DNA of 64,000 nucleotides from Acidovorax sp. A79 (GTDB lineage Bacteria > Pseudomonadota > Gammaproteobacteria > Burkholderiales > Burkholderiaceae_C): contig NZ_AP028672.1 in assembly GCF_041154505.1 (NCBI RefSeq), forward strand, positions 2,582,501 to 2,646,500. The letters are read 5' to 3'. This document shows, piece after piece, positions 1-9,072 of this stretch. The notes beneath the pieces are model-generated. The model made no database searches. It was not told the DNA's origin and saw only the letters and a program-made list of their open reading frames with translations. Position numbers and translations under genes: made by a program. Every line of letters begins with the position of its first letter. Within the stretch, counting starts at the first letter, position 1.

Positions 1-408
1 CAGCACGCCCGCCAGCAGGGCGGCGGCGATCTCCATGGGGATCCGCCCCATGGCCCGCTCGAACCAGCGCGTCACGCCGGCCAGCGTGATGAGGACGGCG
101 CTGACCATGAAGGCGCCCACCGCCTCGCCCATGGTGAAGCCCCCGGCCAGGCCGGCCGTGGCCAGCACGGCCGCGCCAGGGGTGGACCAAGCCACCATCA
201 CGGGCTTGCGCAGGATGAGCGAGGGCACCAGGGAACACAGGCCCATGCCCAGGCCCAGCGCCCACATCCAGGACGTGACCTGGGCCGGCGTGGCACCAAA
301 CGCCTGCGCGGCCTGGAACACGATGGCTACCGAACTGGTGAAGCCCACCAGCACGGCCACGAACCCGGCAGTGAATGCCGACAGGCTCAGGTCTTTGAAA
401 AATTGCAT
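1..408 (-). CDS. benE: BenE-family benzoate/H+ symporter, N-terminal part (runs off the window)
   Basis: The 136 visible residues start at an ATG (406-408) with MQFFKDLSLSAFTAGFVAV and continue to the left edge without a stop. They form a run of hydrophobic helices, with glycine-rich turns and the stretch PVMVAWSTPGAAVL, typical of the first third of the BenE inner-membrane family (usually about 390-400 residues, 10-12 helices). Characterised members import benzoate with protons; the substrate here cannot be told from the fragment. The gene reads away from kup, and a copy of the palindromic repeat lies between the two. No aromatic-degradation genes are visible in the window. Confidence 0.8.
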   Translation of the reverse strand, partial: MQFFKDLSLSAFTAGFVAVLVGFTSSVAIVFQAAQAFGATPAQVTSWMWALGLGMGLCSLVPSLILRKPVMVAWSTPGAAVLATAGLAGGFTMGEAVGAFMVSAVLITLAGVTRWFERAMGRIPMEIAAALLAGVL

Positions 409-473
409 GGGCTGGATTCTGGCACCACGCATCCCCGCCGGCGGCCGCGCCACCACAGAAAGGCGGGGGACAC

Positions 474-541
474 GATTGCTATTATTTTTATAGCTATTGG
501 CGCTTGATGAGCAAGCGCTTGAAGCCCAAAAGACCCCAACC
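474..541. repeat. palindromic element (AGCGCTT...CAAGCGCT type), intergenic copy
   Basis: An AT-rich flank containing TATAGCTATT is followed by the inverted core GGCGCTTGATGAGCAAGCGC (499-518). The element sits between the BenE-like gene and the 3' end of kup. It belongs to the same family as the other copies listed from 7.3 to 55 kb. Confidence 0.8.
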
Positions 542-544
542 CGC

Positions 545-2413
545 TCAAATCTCGATCTTGGATCCGAGTTCGACGACCGCGTTGTTGGGCAGGTGCAGGA
601 AGTCCGCCGCACCACTGGCGTTGTGGTGCATCTGCGCGAACAGCTTCTCGCGCCAGGGCGCCATGCCGCTGCCAATGGTGGGGATGACGGTATCGCGCGA
701 GAGGAAGTAGCTGGTGGTCATCGACTCCAGCTCGCAGCCCCGCCCGCGCAGCAGCTCCAGCGCACGCGGCACGTCCGGGTCGTTCTTGAAGCCGTAGTGG
801 ATCACCACCTGCCAGCAGTCGTGGCCCAGGGGCTCCACCTGCAGGCGCTTGTCCAGCCCGATCCAGGGCGTCTCGTGGTTGTGCACGGTCACGAACAGGT
901 TCTGCTGGTGCAGCACCTTGTTGTGCTTGAGGTTGTGCAACAGCGCATTGGGCACCGCACCGGTCTCGGCCGTGAGAAACACGGCGGTGCCCTCGACCCG
1001 CGTGGGCGGGCTGATGAACACCGACTCCAGGAAGTCCTTGAGGTCGATGGCGTCCGCACGCAGCTTGTCGTTGAGCAGCCGTCGCCCCTCCTTCCACGTC
1101 ATCATGAGGGAGAACACGACGCCGCCGATCATCAGCGGGAACCAGCCGCCCTGGAACAGCTTGAGCAGGTTGGAGGCAAAGAACGCCAGGTCCACCACGA
1201 AGAAGCAGCCCGTGGCCGCGATGCACAGCGCCAGCGGGTAGCCCCAGCCGTACCGGATCACGAAGAAGGTCAGCGTGGTGGTGATCAGCATGTCCAGCGT
1301 CACGGCGATGCCGTAGGCGGCCGCCAGGTTGCTGGAGGAGCGGAACATCACCACGGCCAGCACGATGGCGGCGAACAGACCCCAGTTGACCAGCGGCATG
1401 TAGATCTGCCCGGTGTCCCGCACGCTGGTGTGCTGGATGTTCAGGCGCGGCAGGTACCCGAGCTGGATGACCTGCTTGGTCACGCTGAAGGCGCCGGTGA
1501 TGAGCGCCTGCGATGCGATCACGGTGGCCATGGTGGCCAGTATCACCAGCGGGACCAGCGCCCAGTCGGGCGCCATCATGTAGAACGGGTTCTTCACCGC
1601 CTCGGGCTCGGCCAGCAGCAGCGCGCCCTGGCCGAAGTAGTTGAGCGTGAGCGCGGGCATGGCCACGCCGAACCAGGCCATGCGGATGGGGCGCTTGCCA
1701 AAGTGGCCCAGGTCGGCGTACAGGGCCTCGGCCCCCGTCACGCACAGCACCACGGCCCCCAGGATGATGAAGCTGGTGCCGGGATGGGCCCACATGAAGC
1801 CCAGCGCGTGGTGCGGGCTCAGCGCCCAGAGGATCTCGGGATGCCCCACGATGTGCGAGACGCCCAGCAGCGCAATGGTGATGAACCACACCAGGGTGAT
1901 GGGCCCGAAAAACTTGCCGATGCCGCTGGTGCCGCGCTTTTGCACGGCAAACAGGCAAAAGAGCACGACCAGGGTGATCGGAATCACGTACTGCTTGAAA
2001 TGCGGCGAGACGACTTCCAGCCCTTCGACGGCCGACAGGACCGAGATGGCGGGCGTGATGACGCCGTCGCCATAGAAGAGCGAGGTGCCGAAGATGCCCA
2101 CGGCCAGCAGCACGCCACGCAGCCGGGGCTTGTCCTTGACGGCCTGGGAGGCCAGCGCCAGCATGGCGATGAGCCCGCCCTCGCCGTGGTTGTCGGCGCG
2201 CAGCACCAGCACCACGTACTTCAGCGAAACAATGACGGTGAGCGTCCAGAAGAAGATCGAGAGGATGCCGTAGATATTGGCTGGGGAGAACGGCACATGG
2301 CCGGACCCGAAGACCTCCTTGACGGCATACAGCACGCTGGTGCCGATATCGCCATACACAACACCGATGGCGCCCAGCGTAAGCGCTGCGAGCGATGATT
2401 TGGAGCTTTGCAC
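545..2413 (-). CDS. kup: Kup-family potassium transporter
   Basis: Low-affinity K+ uptake protein of the inner membrane. The family signature [10 protein letters not shown] is at residues 17-26, followed by about 12 hydrophobic helices and a hydrophilic C-terminal domain of roughly 180 residues. I chose the GTG at 2411-2413 because it gives 622 residues, the length of E. coli Kup, and puts the signature at the usual distance from the N-terminus. A GTG at 2429-2431 in the same frame would add six residues; neither has a strong Shine-Dalgarno. It is the first of three potassium-transport genes in the leftmost 7.3 kb, all on this strand. Confidence 0.95.
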   Translation of the reverse strand: MQSSKSSLAALTLGAIGVVYGDIGTSVLYAVKEVFGSGHVPFSPANIYGILSIFFWTLTVIVSLKYVVLVLRADNHGEGGLIAMLALASQAVKDKPRLRGVLLAVGIFGTSLFYGDGVITPAISVLSAVEGLEVVSPHFKQYVIPITLVVLFCLFAVQKRGTSGIGKFFGPITLVWFITIALLGVSHIVGHPEILWALSPHHALGFMWAHPGTSFIILGAVVLCVTGAEALYADLGHFGKRPIRMAWFGVAMPALTLNYFGQGALLLAEPEAVKNPFYMMAPDWALVPLVILATMATVIASQALITGAFSVTKQVIQLGYLPRLNIQHTSVRDTGQIYMPLVNWGLFAAIVLAVVMFRSSSNLAAAYGIAVTLDMLITTTLTFFVIRYGWGYPLALCIAATGCFFVVDLAFFASNLLKLFQGGWFPLMIGGVVFSLMMTWKEGRRLLNDKLRADAIDLKDFLESVFISPPTRVEGTAVFLTAETGAVPNALLHNLKHNKVLHQQNLFVTVHNHETPWIGLDKRLQVEPLGHDCWQVVIHYGFKNDPDVPRALELLRGRGCELESMTTSYFLSRDTVIPTIGSGMAPWREKLFAQMHHNASGAADFLHLPNNAVVELGSKIEI

Positions 2414-2431
2414 TGACCGCACCCGGCACAC

Positions 2432-2685
2432 AGGGGCTGCCGGGTTCCGTTACTTTTGGGAACGCTATTGTGCGCCTGAGGCAGATCAAGTGCCTGGGGG
2501 GAGCTCCCCATGTTGCAACGCAACAACTTGCCCTTGGCAGCCCGGCGCAGACATGGCAGGCCGCGCGGAATCCCCCGGCGAAACTGGCGCTGCCTGATCG
2601 CAGGGGCGGCCCCGCCCCAAGGGCCGCGGCCCTGCCCCCTCCGGGAGAACACGGAGAAGACACGCCGCTTCCCGGGGGCGCCGTT
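2432..2685. other. 254-base GC-rich intergenic region between gshA and kup
   Basis: No credible coding frame. Around 2600-2660 it holds GC-rich inverted stretches (GGGGCGGCCCCGCCCC and CCGCGGCCCTGCCCC) that resemble the GC-rich 3'-end repeats found elsewhere in the window, though more degenerate. It could contain the gshA terminator and the kup promoter, but I cannot point to either with confidence. Confidence 0.4.
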
Positions 2686-3981
2686 TCAGTCGTACACCTC
2701 GGCGTCCGGGTTGGTGGCTTCCAGCTCGTAGCTGGCCGCCAGCATGGCCAGGCGCGCGACCACGCCGTACATGTAAAAGCGGTTGGGCGCGCTCACGCCG
2801 GGGCGCACGCCGGGCTGGGGCATGTGCGTGCTGTGCTCGAACGCGAGCGGCACGAAGCTCGCGCCCGGGGCGTTGAGGTTCTCGTCCACGCCGCGCTCGG
2901 CATGCATGCGGTAGAAGCCGCCCACCACGTAGCGGTCCATCATGTAGACCACGGGTTCGGCCACGGCCTCGTGCACGCGCTCCTGCGTGAGCACGCCTTC
3001 CTGGATGATGAGGTCGCTGACCGGCTGGCCGTCCTTGATGATGGCCATCTTGTTCTTGGTCTTGCGGTTGACCGCGTCCAGCTCCTTGGCGTCGCGCACG
3101 GTCATGATGCCCATGCCGTAGGTGCCGTTGTTGGCCTTGACGATGACGAACGGCTTCTCGTTGATGCCGTATTCCTTGTACTTGCGGCGCACCTTGGTCA
3201 GCAGCGCATCCACCGTGGTCTGCAGCTTGTCCATGCCTTTGTCCTCGGCAAAGTCCACGCCGTCGCACTGGCTGTACATGGGGTTGACGAGCCAGGGGTC
3301 GATGCCCAGCATCTTGCCGAAGCGCTTGGCCACCTCTTCATAGTTCTTGAAATGGGTGCTCTTTCGGCGCACGCTCCAGCCCGCATGCAGCGGGGGGAGC
3401 AGGTACTGCTCGTGGATGTCTTCCAGGATGCCGGGCGGCCCGGCGGAGAGATCATTGTTCAGCAGAATGGTGCAGGGGTCGAAGTCCTTGAGGCCCAGGC
3501 GGCGCTTGGTGCGCACCACGGGCTCCAGCGTCACCGTGTCGCCATTGGGCAGCTCGATGAGCGTGGGCTTCTTGATCTCGGGACTGATGGAGCCCACGCG
3601 CACGTTCAGGCCCGCCATGTTGAAGATGCGCTGCAGCTGCACCACATTGGCCAGGTAGAAGGTGTTGCGCGTGTGGTTTTCCGGAATGATCAGCAGGTTG
3701 CGCGCCTCGGGGCAGATCTTCTCGATGGCGGCCATGGCGGCCTGGACGGCCAGGGGCAGCATCTCCTTGGTGAGGTTGTTCCAGCCCCCGGGAAACAGGT
3801 TGGTGTCCACGGGCGCGAGCTTGAAGCCCGCATTGCGGATGTCCACCGAGGTATAGAACGGCGGCGTGTGCTCCATCCACTCCAGCCGGAACCAGCGCTC
3901 GATGGCGGGCATCGAGTCGAGAATGCGCTGTTCGAGTTCGTTGATCGGCCCGGTGAGGGCCGTGATGAGATGCGGAACCAT
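2686..3981 (-). CDS. gshA: glutamate-cysteine ligase, proteobacterial ATP-grasp type
   Basis: First enzyme of glutathione synthesis: joins glutamate and cysteine with ATP. The 431-residue protein starts at ATG 3979-3981 (MVPHLITALTGPINELEQ) and belongs to the family first annotated from Acidithiobacillus and common in Betaproteobacteria, unrelated in sequence to E. coli GshA. The stretch FVIVKANNGTYGMGIMTV in the C-terminal half is the glycine-rich ATP-grasp loop. No gshB is nearby. It lies between trkH (98 bases upstream) and kup on the same strand. Glutathione is known to gate K+ efflux systems in other Proteobacteria, so the grouping with K+ uptake genes may be meaningful, but that is inference. 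Confidence 0.92.
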   Translation of the reverse strand: MVPHLITALTGPINELEQRILDSMPAIERWFRLEWMEHTPPFYTSVDIRNAGFKLAPVDTNLFPGGWNNLTKEMLPLAVQAAMAAIEKICPEARNLLIIPENHTRNTFYLANVVQLQRIFNMAGLNVRVGSISPEIKKPTLIELPNGDTVTLEPVVRTKRRLGLKDFDPCTILLNNDLSAGPPGILEDIHEQYLLPPLHAGWSVRRKSTHFKNYEEVAKRFGKMLGIDPWLVNPMYSQCDGVDFAEDKGMDKLQTTVDALLTKVRRKYKEYGINEKPFVIVKANNGTYGMGIMTVRDAKELDAVNRKTKNKMAIIKDGQPVSDLIIQEGVLTQERVHEAVAEPVVYMMDRYVVGGFYRMHAERGVDENLNAPGASFVPLAFEHSTHMPQPGVRPGVSAPNRFYMYGVVARLAMLAASYELEATNPDAEVYD

Positions 3982-4079
3982 GGAAAGCCCTCGGGAAGCG
4001 ATTGCGATGAATTGTAGGGAGTTGGGGTCGGGCCGGAAATTCGCAAGCCGCCTGCGGCACGAGCCGTGGCGGGCGCTGG

Positions 4080-5546
4080 CTACCGGCGCCAGAAGGCGGG
4101 GGTGAGCAAGGCCATGAAGCTCAGGATCTCCAGCCGCCCCAGCAGCATCGCCAGCGAACACACCCAGATCTGGAAATCGGTCAGCACGGCATAGGTGGAC
4201 GCGGGGCCCACGCTGCCCAGCCCCGGGCCCGCGCAGTTCACGCTGGCCAGCACCACCGAGAACGCCGTGACCGGGTCCAGGTCGGTCAGCAGCATGACCA
4301 TGCTGAGCCCGAAGACCGTGCCGCCATACACCAGCATGAACGCGAGCACCGAGAAGATCACGCGGTTGTCCACCACGGCCCCTCCCAGGCACACGGGCTG
4401 CACGGCGCGCGGGTGCACCAGGCGGTTCATCTCCCGGCGCGCCTGCTTGGCCAGGATGAGCATGCGCACCATCTTGATCCCCCCGCCGGTCGACCCCGCG
4501 CTGGTGGCCACGCCCGACAGCAGCAGCATGAACACGGGCGCAAACACGGGCCAGGCCAGGTAGTCCACGGTGGCATAGCCCGTGGTGGTGGCGAGCGAGA
4601 TCACATTGAACATCGCGTGGCGCAGCGCATCCAGCGGGGCATAGACCCCCTTGGCCCACAGCAGCAGCGCCACCACCAGCCCCCCGCCCACCAGCGAGAA
4701 AAGCGTCGCGCGCAACTCCGGGTCGCGCCAGAAGCCACCCCAGTGGCCCTTGCGGAAGGCCACGAAGTACAGCGCGAAATTGCAGCTGGCCACCAGCATG
4801 AAGAAGACGCAGATCGCCTCCAGCAGCGGCGACTGGAAATACCCGAAGCTGGTGTCATGGGAAGACAGCCCGCCCAGGCTCACCGTGGTGAACATGTGCA
4901 TCAGCGCATCCAGCGGCCCCATGCCGGCCGCCCAGTAGGCCAGGCCGCAGGTGACGGAAAACAGTGCATACACGCCCCACAGGCCCTTGGCGGTGCCCGT
5001 CATGCGCGGCGTGAGCTTGGCGTCCTTGAGCGGCCCGGCCGCTTCGGCCTTGAACAGCTGGCTGCCCCCGACCCCCAGCAGCGGCAGGACGGCCACCGCC
5101 AGGATGAGGATGCCCATCCCGCCCATCCACTGCAGAAAGGTGCGCCATACATTGACCGACACGGGCAGCGCGTCCAGGCCGCTGAGCACCGTGGAGCCGG
5201 TCGTGGTCAGGCCCGACACCGCCTCGAAGTACGCATGCGTGAAAGACATCGGCCGCCCGATGTGGTGGCCCGCCAGCATCAGGGGCACCGCGGCGGACAG
5301 CGGCAGCAGCATCCACACCAGCGACACCAGCATCACGCCGTGGCGCGGCTGCAATTCCTGGCGGAAAAGGCGCAGGCGCCACCAGAGCCACGCCCCCACC
5401 GCCATCGTGGCGCCCATGGCGATCGGGTACACGTGCCACACGCCATCGCGCGTCCACAGCGACACCACCAGCGGCAGCCCCATGGCCAGCGAAAAGATCA
5501 TGACCAGAATGCCCAGCACGCGCAGGACGGGAAACATGTCTGTCAT
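4080..5546 (-). CDS. trkH: Trk potassium uptake system, membrane subunit TrkH
   Basis: K+-translocating subunit of the Trk system in the inner membrane. At 488 residues it matches the usual TrkH length. The four pore-loop filter segments are recognisable: TTTGSTVLSG, TTVSLGGLSSHD, ATTTGYATVDY and NCAGPGLGSVG. The start ATG (5544-5546) gives MTDMFPVLRVLGILVMIFSLA, directly entering the first helix. trkA lies upstream on the same strand, separated by 274 noncoding bases rather than the tight spacing usual for a trkA-trkH operon. Confidence 0.95.
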   Translation of the reverse strand: MTDMFPVLRVLGILVMIFSLAMGLPLVVSLWTRDGVWHVYPIAMGATMAVGAWLWWRLRLFRQELQPRHGVMLVSLVWMLLPLSAAVPLMLAGHHIGRPMSFTHAYFEAVSGLTTTGSTVLSGLDALPVSVNVWRTFLQWMGGMGILILAVAVLPLLGVGGSQLFKAEAAGPLKDAKLTPRMTGTAKGLWGVYALFSVTCGLAYWAAGMGPLDALMHMFTTVSLGGLSSHDTSFGYFQSPLLEAICVFFMLVASCNFALYFVAFRKGHWGGFWRDPELRATLFSLVGGGLVVALLLWAKGVYAPLDALRHAMFNVISLATTTGYATVDYLAWPVFAPVFMLLLSGVATSAGSTGGGIKMVRMLILAKQARREMNRLVHPRAVQPVCLGGAVVDNRVIFSVLAFMLVYGGTVFGLSMVMLLTDLDPVTAFSVVLASVNCAGPGLGSVGPASTYAVLTDFQIWVCSLAMLLGRLEILSFMALLTPAFWRR

Positions 5547-5820
5547 GACGGGCGTCCTTGGTCCATGGCAGCCGGCATCGCATGCAGCTGCCGATACTGG
5601 CGCAGCCCAGGCGAGGGCCGCCGCGCAAGGGCCGCCGCGCCGCAGAGGCGGCGCTTCGCTGGCGTGCGCTGGCGGCGTCCCCCTGCCCGCAGCGCGAAGC
5701 GCTGCGAGAGCGGGGGCTGGGGGCCGGGGCTCCCAGCGTGCCTGCGCAGGCTGGGACGGCCCCGAAGAGCTGGTGCCTCTGGCAACTGCACGGAGGCGCG
5801 AATCGACTCAGGGGGGGACA
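5547..5820. repeat. GC-rich intergenic block between trkA and trkH
   Basis: Contains a degenerate member of the GC-rich 3'-end repeat (GCGCAAGGGCCGCCGCGCCG, then GGCGTCCCCCTGCCC and GCGCGAAGCGCTGCGAGAGCGGGGG at about 5620-5720). The palindrome GCGAAGCGCTGCGAGAGC may fold. No gene seen. Confidence 0.5.
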
Positions 5821-7275
5821 TCAAAAAAACGTCGCGCTCACGCGGAAGAGCTTTTCCACGTCGCGCACGAGCCGCTTGTTCGGCAGGAAGAACACCACGT
5901 GGTCGTTGCCCTCGATCACCGTGGAACTGCGCGGGATGATGACCTGCGGCTCGCGCAGATCCCCGGGCGGCGCATCGGGCGAATCCGGCAGGCCGCGCAC
6001 GATCAGGCCCATGTGCACATCGCGCGGCAGCGCCAGTTCGCTGACCTTGCGGCCCACCACGCGCGAGCTTTTCCGGTCGCCGCGCGCCACGATCTCCAGC
6101 GCCTCCGCCACCCCCCGGCGCAGGCTGTGCACGGCCTGCACATCCCCCTGGCGCACGTAGGCGAGCAGCTCGCCCAGCATGGCCTGCGCGGGCGACAGCG
6201 CGATGTCGATCTGCGTGCCGTGCATCAGGTCGGCGTAGCTGCGGCGGTTGATGAGGGCGAGCACCCGCCTGGCGCCCATGCGCTTGGCCAGCAGGCACGA
6301 CATGATGTTGTCCTCGTCGTCGTCGGTGAGCGCCAGGAACAGGTCCACCTCCTCGATGCCCTCGTCGCCCAGCAGGTCCTCGTCGGTGGTGTCGCCCTGC
6401 AGCACCAGCACCTCGGAAGGCAGGGCCGACGCCAGCTCGACGCAGCGGTCGGCGTGGTCCTCGATGATCTTGATGTTGAAGCGCCCCGGCGCCTGCGCCA
6501 GCTGGCGGGCCAGGCGCAGCCCCACCCGGCCGCCGCCGGCGATCATGATGCGGCGCACGGGCTGGGAAGGCTGCGACTGCGGCCGGTGCAGGGCCGCCAG
6601 CACCTTCGCGATGTGCTCCTGCGCGGCCAGCACGAAGACCTCGTCGCCCGGCTCGATGCGGGTGCGCCCGTCGCACGCGACGAAGCGGTCCGGCTCGTCC
6701 GGAAACCGCCGGTAGATGGCCACCATGCGCATGGCCATCTCGGGGTCGCTCTCGCGCAGTTGGCCGATGGTGTGGCCCGCCATGGGGGCACCCGCACGCG
6801 CGCGCACCGACACCAGGCAGGCACGCCCCCCCGCGAACTCGCGCACCTGCATGGCCTCGGGGTATTCGATGAGCTTGCCGATGTAGCGCGTGAGGGATTC
6901 TTCGGGGCAGATGATGCGGTCCACCGCAAAGCCCTCGGGTCCGGTCAGCCGCGTGTCCAGGTCAAAGCCGGTGGAGCGCACCCGCGCGATGCGCTTGGGG
7001 ATGTTGAACACCAGCTGCGCGATCTTGCAGCACACCAGGTTGGTCTCGTCCTGCGCGGCGCAGGCGATCAGCAGGTCGGTGTCCTGCGCGCCCGCCTCGG
7101 CCAGCACGGCGGGCTCGATGCCGTTGCCCACCACGCCGCGCAGGTCGAAGCGCGACTCCAGGTCGCGCAGGCGCGCGGCGTCCGTGTCGATCACGGTGAT
7201 GTCGTTGCGCTCCGACACCAGGCTGTCGGCCACGCTCTGGCCCACGCGGCCCGCCCCGAGGATGATGATTTTCAT
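5821..7275 (-). CDS. trkA: Trk system potassium uptake regulatory subunit TrkA
   Basis: Cytoplasmic NAD-binding regulator that docks on TrkH. It has two RCK/KTN modules, each starting with a Rossmann glycine motif: ILGAGRVGQSVADSL at the N-terminus and MIAGGGRVGLRLARQL near the middle, and each followed by a TrkA-C-type domain. At 484 residues it is about 25 longer than E. coli TrkA; the excess is a proline/aspartate-rich stretch near the C-terminus (LPDSPDAPPGDLREP). Start ATG 7273-7275. Partner trkH lies downstream. Confidence 0.96.
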   Translation of the reverse strand: MKIIILGAGRVGQSVADSLVSERNDITVIDTDAARLRDLESRFDLRGVVGNGIEPAVLAEAGAQDTDLLIACAAQDETNLVCCKIAQLVFNIPKRIARVRSTGFDLDTRLTGPEGFAVDRIICPEESLTRYIGKLIEYPEAMQVREFAGGRACLVSVRARAGAPMAGHTIGQLRESDPEMAMRMVAIYRRFPDEPDRFVACDGRTRIEPGDEVFVLAAQEHIAKVLAALHRPQSQPSQPVRRIMIAGGGRVGLRLARQLAQAPGRFNIKIIEDHADRCVELASALPSEVLVLQGDTTDEDLLGDEGIEEVDLFLALTDDDEDNIMSCLLAKRMGARRVLALINRRSYADLMHGTQIDIALSPAQAMLGELLAYVRQGDVQAVHSLRRGVAEALEIVARGDRKSSRVVGRKVSELALPRDVHMGLIVRGLPDSPDAPPGDLREPQVIIPRSSTVIEGNDHVVFFLPNKRLVRDVEKLFRVSATFF

Positions 7276-7287
7276 GTGGTATGGGCC

Positions 7288-7336
7288 GTCAGCGCACTAC
7301 TGGCAAGCGCCACCAGCTATGAAAAATGGAGCAAAT
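7288..7336. repeat. palindromic element, intergenic copy between proA and trkA
   Basis: AGCGCACTACTGGCAAGCGC is followed by CACCAGCTATGAAAAATGG, the same core-plus-AGCTAT architecture as the other copies. It fills nearly all of the space between the proA stop and the trkA start. Confidence 0.7.
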
Positions 7337-8616
7337 CAGGTCCGCACCTCGCCCTCGCCCAGCACCACGTACTTGAGCGAGGTCAGGCCTTCGAGCCCCA
7401 CGGGCCCGCGCGCATGGAATTTGTCGGTGCTGATGCCGATCTCGGCGCCCAGCCCGTACTCAAAGCCATCGGCGAACCGCGTGCTGGTGTTCACCATCAC
7501 GCTGGCCGAATCCACCTCGCGCAGGAAGCGCTGGGCATGCATATGGTTGGTGGTGAGGATGGCATCCGTGTGGTGGCTCGAATACCGGTTGATGTGGGCG
7601 ATGGCCTCGTCCACGCCATCCACCACCTTCACGCTGATGATCGGGGCCAGGTACTCCTCGCTCCAGTCCTGCTCGGTGGCGGGCACCAGCTGGGCGCCTT
7701 GTACCGATTGCAGGATGGCCAGCGCCTGCGGGCAGCCGCGCATCTCCACGCCCTTGGCGGCGTACACGGCGCCGATCTTCGGCAAGAAGTCGGCCGCCAC
7801 GCCCCGCGCCACCAGCAGGCCTTCGCTCGCGTTGCAGGGGCTGTACTTGTTCGTCTTGGCGTTGTCGGCCACCTTCACCGCCATGGCGATGTCGCAGGGG
7901 TCGTCCACATAGGTGTGGCAGTTGCCGTCCAGGTGCTTGATGACGGGCACCTTGGCGTCGCGGCTGATGCGCTCGATCAGGCCCTTGCCGCCACGCGGAA
8001 TGATCACGTCCACGAACTGCGGCATGGCGATGAGCTGGCCCACGGCCTCGCGGTCGGTGGTCTGCACCAGTTGCACCGCGTCCTGAGGAAGGCCCGCCTC
8101 GGCCAGCGCCAGTTGCACGAGCCTGGCCAGCGCCTTGTTGGAGTCGATGGCCTCGGAACCGCCGCGCAGGATGCAGGCGTTGCCGCTCTTGATGGACAGG
8201 CTCGCGGCCTCGATGGTCACGTTGGGCCGGCTCTCGTAGATCATGCCGAACACGCCGATCGGCACACGCATCTGGCCCACGCGGATGCCGCTCCCCTGCT
8301 GCTTCATGCCCAGGATCTCGCCAATGATGTCGGGCATGGCCGCCAGCTGCTCGCAGCCCTCGGCGCAGGTCTCCAGCACCTTGGGGCCGAGCTTCAGGCG
8401 GTCCACCATCGGCTCGGCCAGGCCGGCGGCGCGGGCGCGTTCGAGGTCGCGGGCGTTGTCGATCTGCAGCGCCTCCACGTTCTCGCGCAGCAGGCGGGCC
8501 AGGGCCTTGAGTGCTTTGTTTTTGATAGCTGCTGGCGCTTTGGCCATCAGCGCAGAGGCCGTTTTGGCCTGCTGGCCGAGGGTGTGCGTGTATTCAGCGA
8601 CGTTGAGGGCGTTCAT
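7336..8616 (-). CDS. proA: gamma-glutamyl phosphate reductase
   Basis: Second step of proline synthesis: NADPH-dependent reduction of glutamyl-5-phosphate. The 426-residue protein has the aldehyde-dehydrogenase-like fold. The catalytic cysteine is in [15 protein letters not shown], with [14 protein letters not shown] and [10 protein letters not shown] as further family landmarks. Start ATG 8614-8616. Residues about 17-35 ([18 protein letters not shown]) are encoded by a copy of the palindromic element, in a variable N-terminal helical region. proB is not in the window. Confidence 0.97.
   Translation of the reverse strand: MNALNVAEYTHTLGQQAKTASALMAKAPAAIKNKALKALARLLRENVEALQIDNARDLERARAAGLAEPMVDRLKLGPKVLETCAEGCEQLAAMPDIIGEILGMKQQGSGIRVGQMRVPIGVFGMIYESRPNVTIEAASLSIKSGNACILRGGSEAIDSNKALARLVQLALAEAGLPQDAVQLVQTTDREAVGQLIAMPQFVDVIIPRGGKGLIERISRDAKVPVIKHLDGNCHTYVDDPCDIAMAVKVADNAKTNKYSPCNASEGLLVARGVAADFLPKIGAVYAAKGVEMRGCPQALAILQSVQGAQLVPATEQDWSEEYLAPIISVKVVDGVDEAIAHINRYSSHHTDAILTTNHMHAQRFLREVDSASVMVNTSTRFADGFEYGLGAEIGISTDKFHARGPVGLEGLTSLKYVVLGEGEVRT
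8513..8566. repeat. palindromic element inside proA (in frame)
   Basis: On the plus strand it reads TTTTTGATAGCTGCTGGCGC, then TTTGGCCATCAGCGCAGAGG and CCGTTTT. The GATAGCTGCTGGCGCTT half is nearly identical to intergenic copies. It is read through without frameshift as part of ProA. Confidence 0.75.
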
Positions 8617-8709
8617 CCGGTGATTTTGCCGCAGATACCCTCTGTGCGGCCCACCGAGCGCCTGTTACCCTTGCCACCCCGCCGCCATCCCCCGCTTCCA
8701 GAGCCGCCC

Positions 8710-8988
8710 ATGACCCGCGCCCACCTGCTCCAACCTGTCCACGACGCCCTGCAGGCCTTCAGCCACGGCACGCTGTCGGCGTCCGCCCTGAGCACCACCG
8801 CCCGCGCCCAGACCGACCTGCTGGCCGCCCTGCCCCCGCGCTACGCCGAGGTGCTGCACGGCCTGCTGGACCGGCTCGAATCCAGCGCGCTGTTCTCGGA
8901 AGAAAGCTGCTCGTTCAGCCAGAAGGATCTTGTCGCCAACCTGGAGATGTGGGTGGACAAGGCACGCGGCGTGCTGGACGCCGCCTGA
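8710..8988 (+). CDS. small hypothetical protein (92 aa)
   Basis: I do not recognise this family. The frame runs from ATG 8710 (MTRAHLLQPVHDALQAFSHG) to TGA 8986-8988 and encodes a soluble protein predicted to be mostly helical, with no signal peptide or membrane segment. The pattern of charged and hydrophobic residues (PPRYAEVLHGLLDRLESSAL, SFSQKDLVANLEMW) looks coding, not antisense. It is transcribed divergently from proA (93 bases apart) and converges on holA, with a palindromic element at its 3' end. Confidence 0.65.
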   Translation: MTRAHLLQPVHDALQAFSHGTLSASALSTTARAQTDLLAALPPRYAEVLHGLLDRLESSALFSEESCSFSQKDLVANLEMWVDKARGVLDAA

Positions 8989-8989
8989 T

Positions 8990-9051
8990 CATTACTATCA
9001 TTTTGATAGCTTCCAGCGCTTGATGGACAAGCGGTAGCGGCTATTTTTATC
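8990..9051. repeat. palindromic element, intergenic copy between the 92-aa gene and holA
   Basis: One of the best-preserved copies: TTTTGATAGCTTCCAGCGCT is followed by TGATGGACAAGCGGTAGCGG and CTATTTTTAT. The inverted halves AGCGCTTGAT/ACAAGCGG could form a hairpin between the two convergent genes and serve as a terminator; that use is inference. Confidence 0.8.
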
Positions 9052-9072
9052 TGGAACCAGGCGCAGCGCGGT

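Noticed and set aside
387..2663. A 758-codon minus-strand frame overlapping kup in another frame
   Set aside because: Same strand but wrong frame of kup; Arg/Ala/Gly-rich and without any hydrophobic helix pattern.
4951..8988. A plus-strand frame open for over 1300 codons across trkH, trkA and proA
   Set aside because: It is antisense to three well-recognised genes and has the His/Arg/Gln/Gly-rich composition typical of shadow frames in GC-rich DNA.
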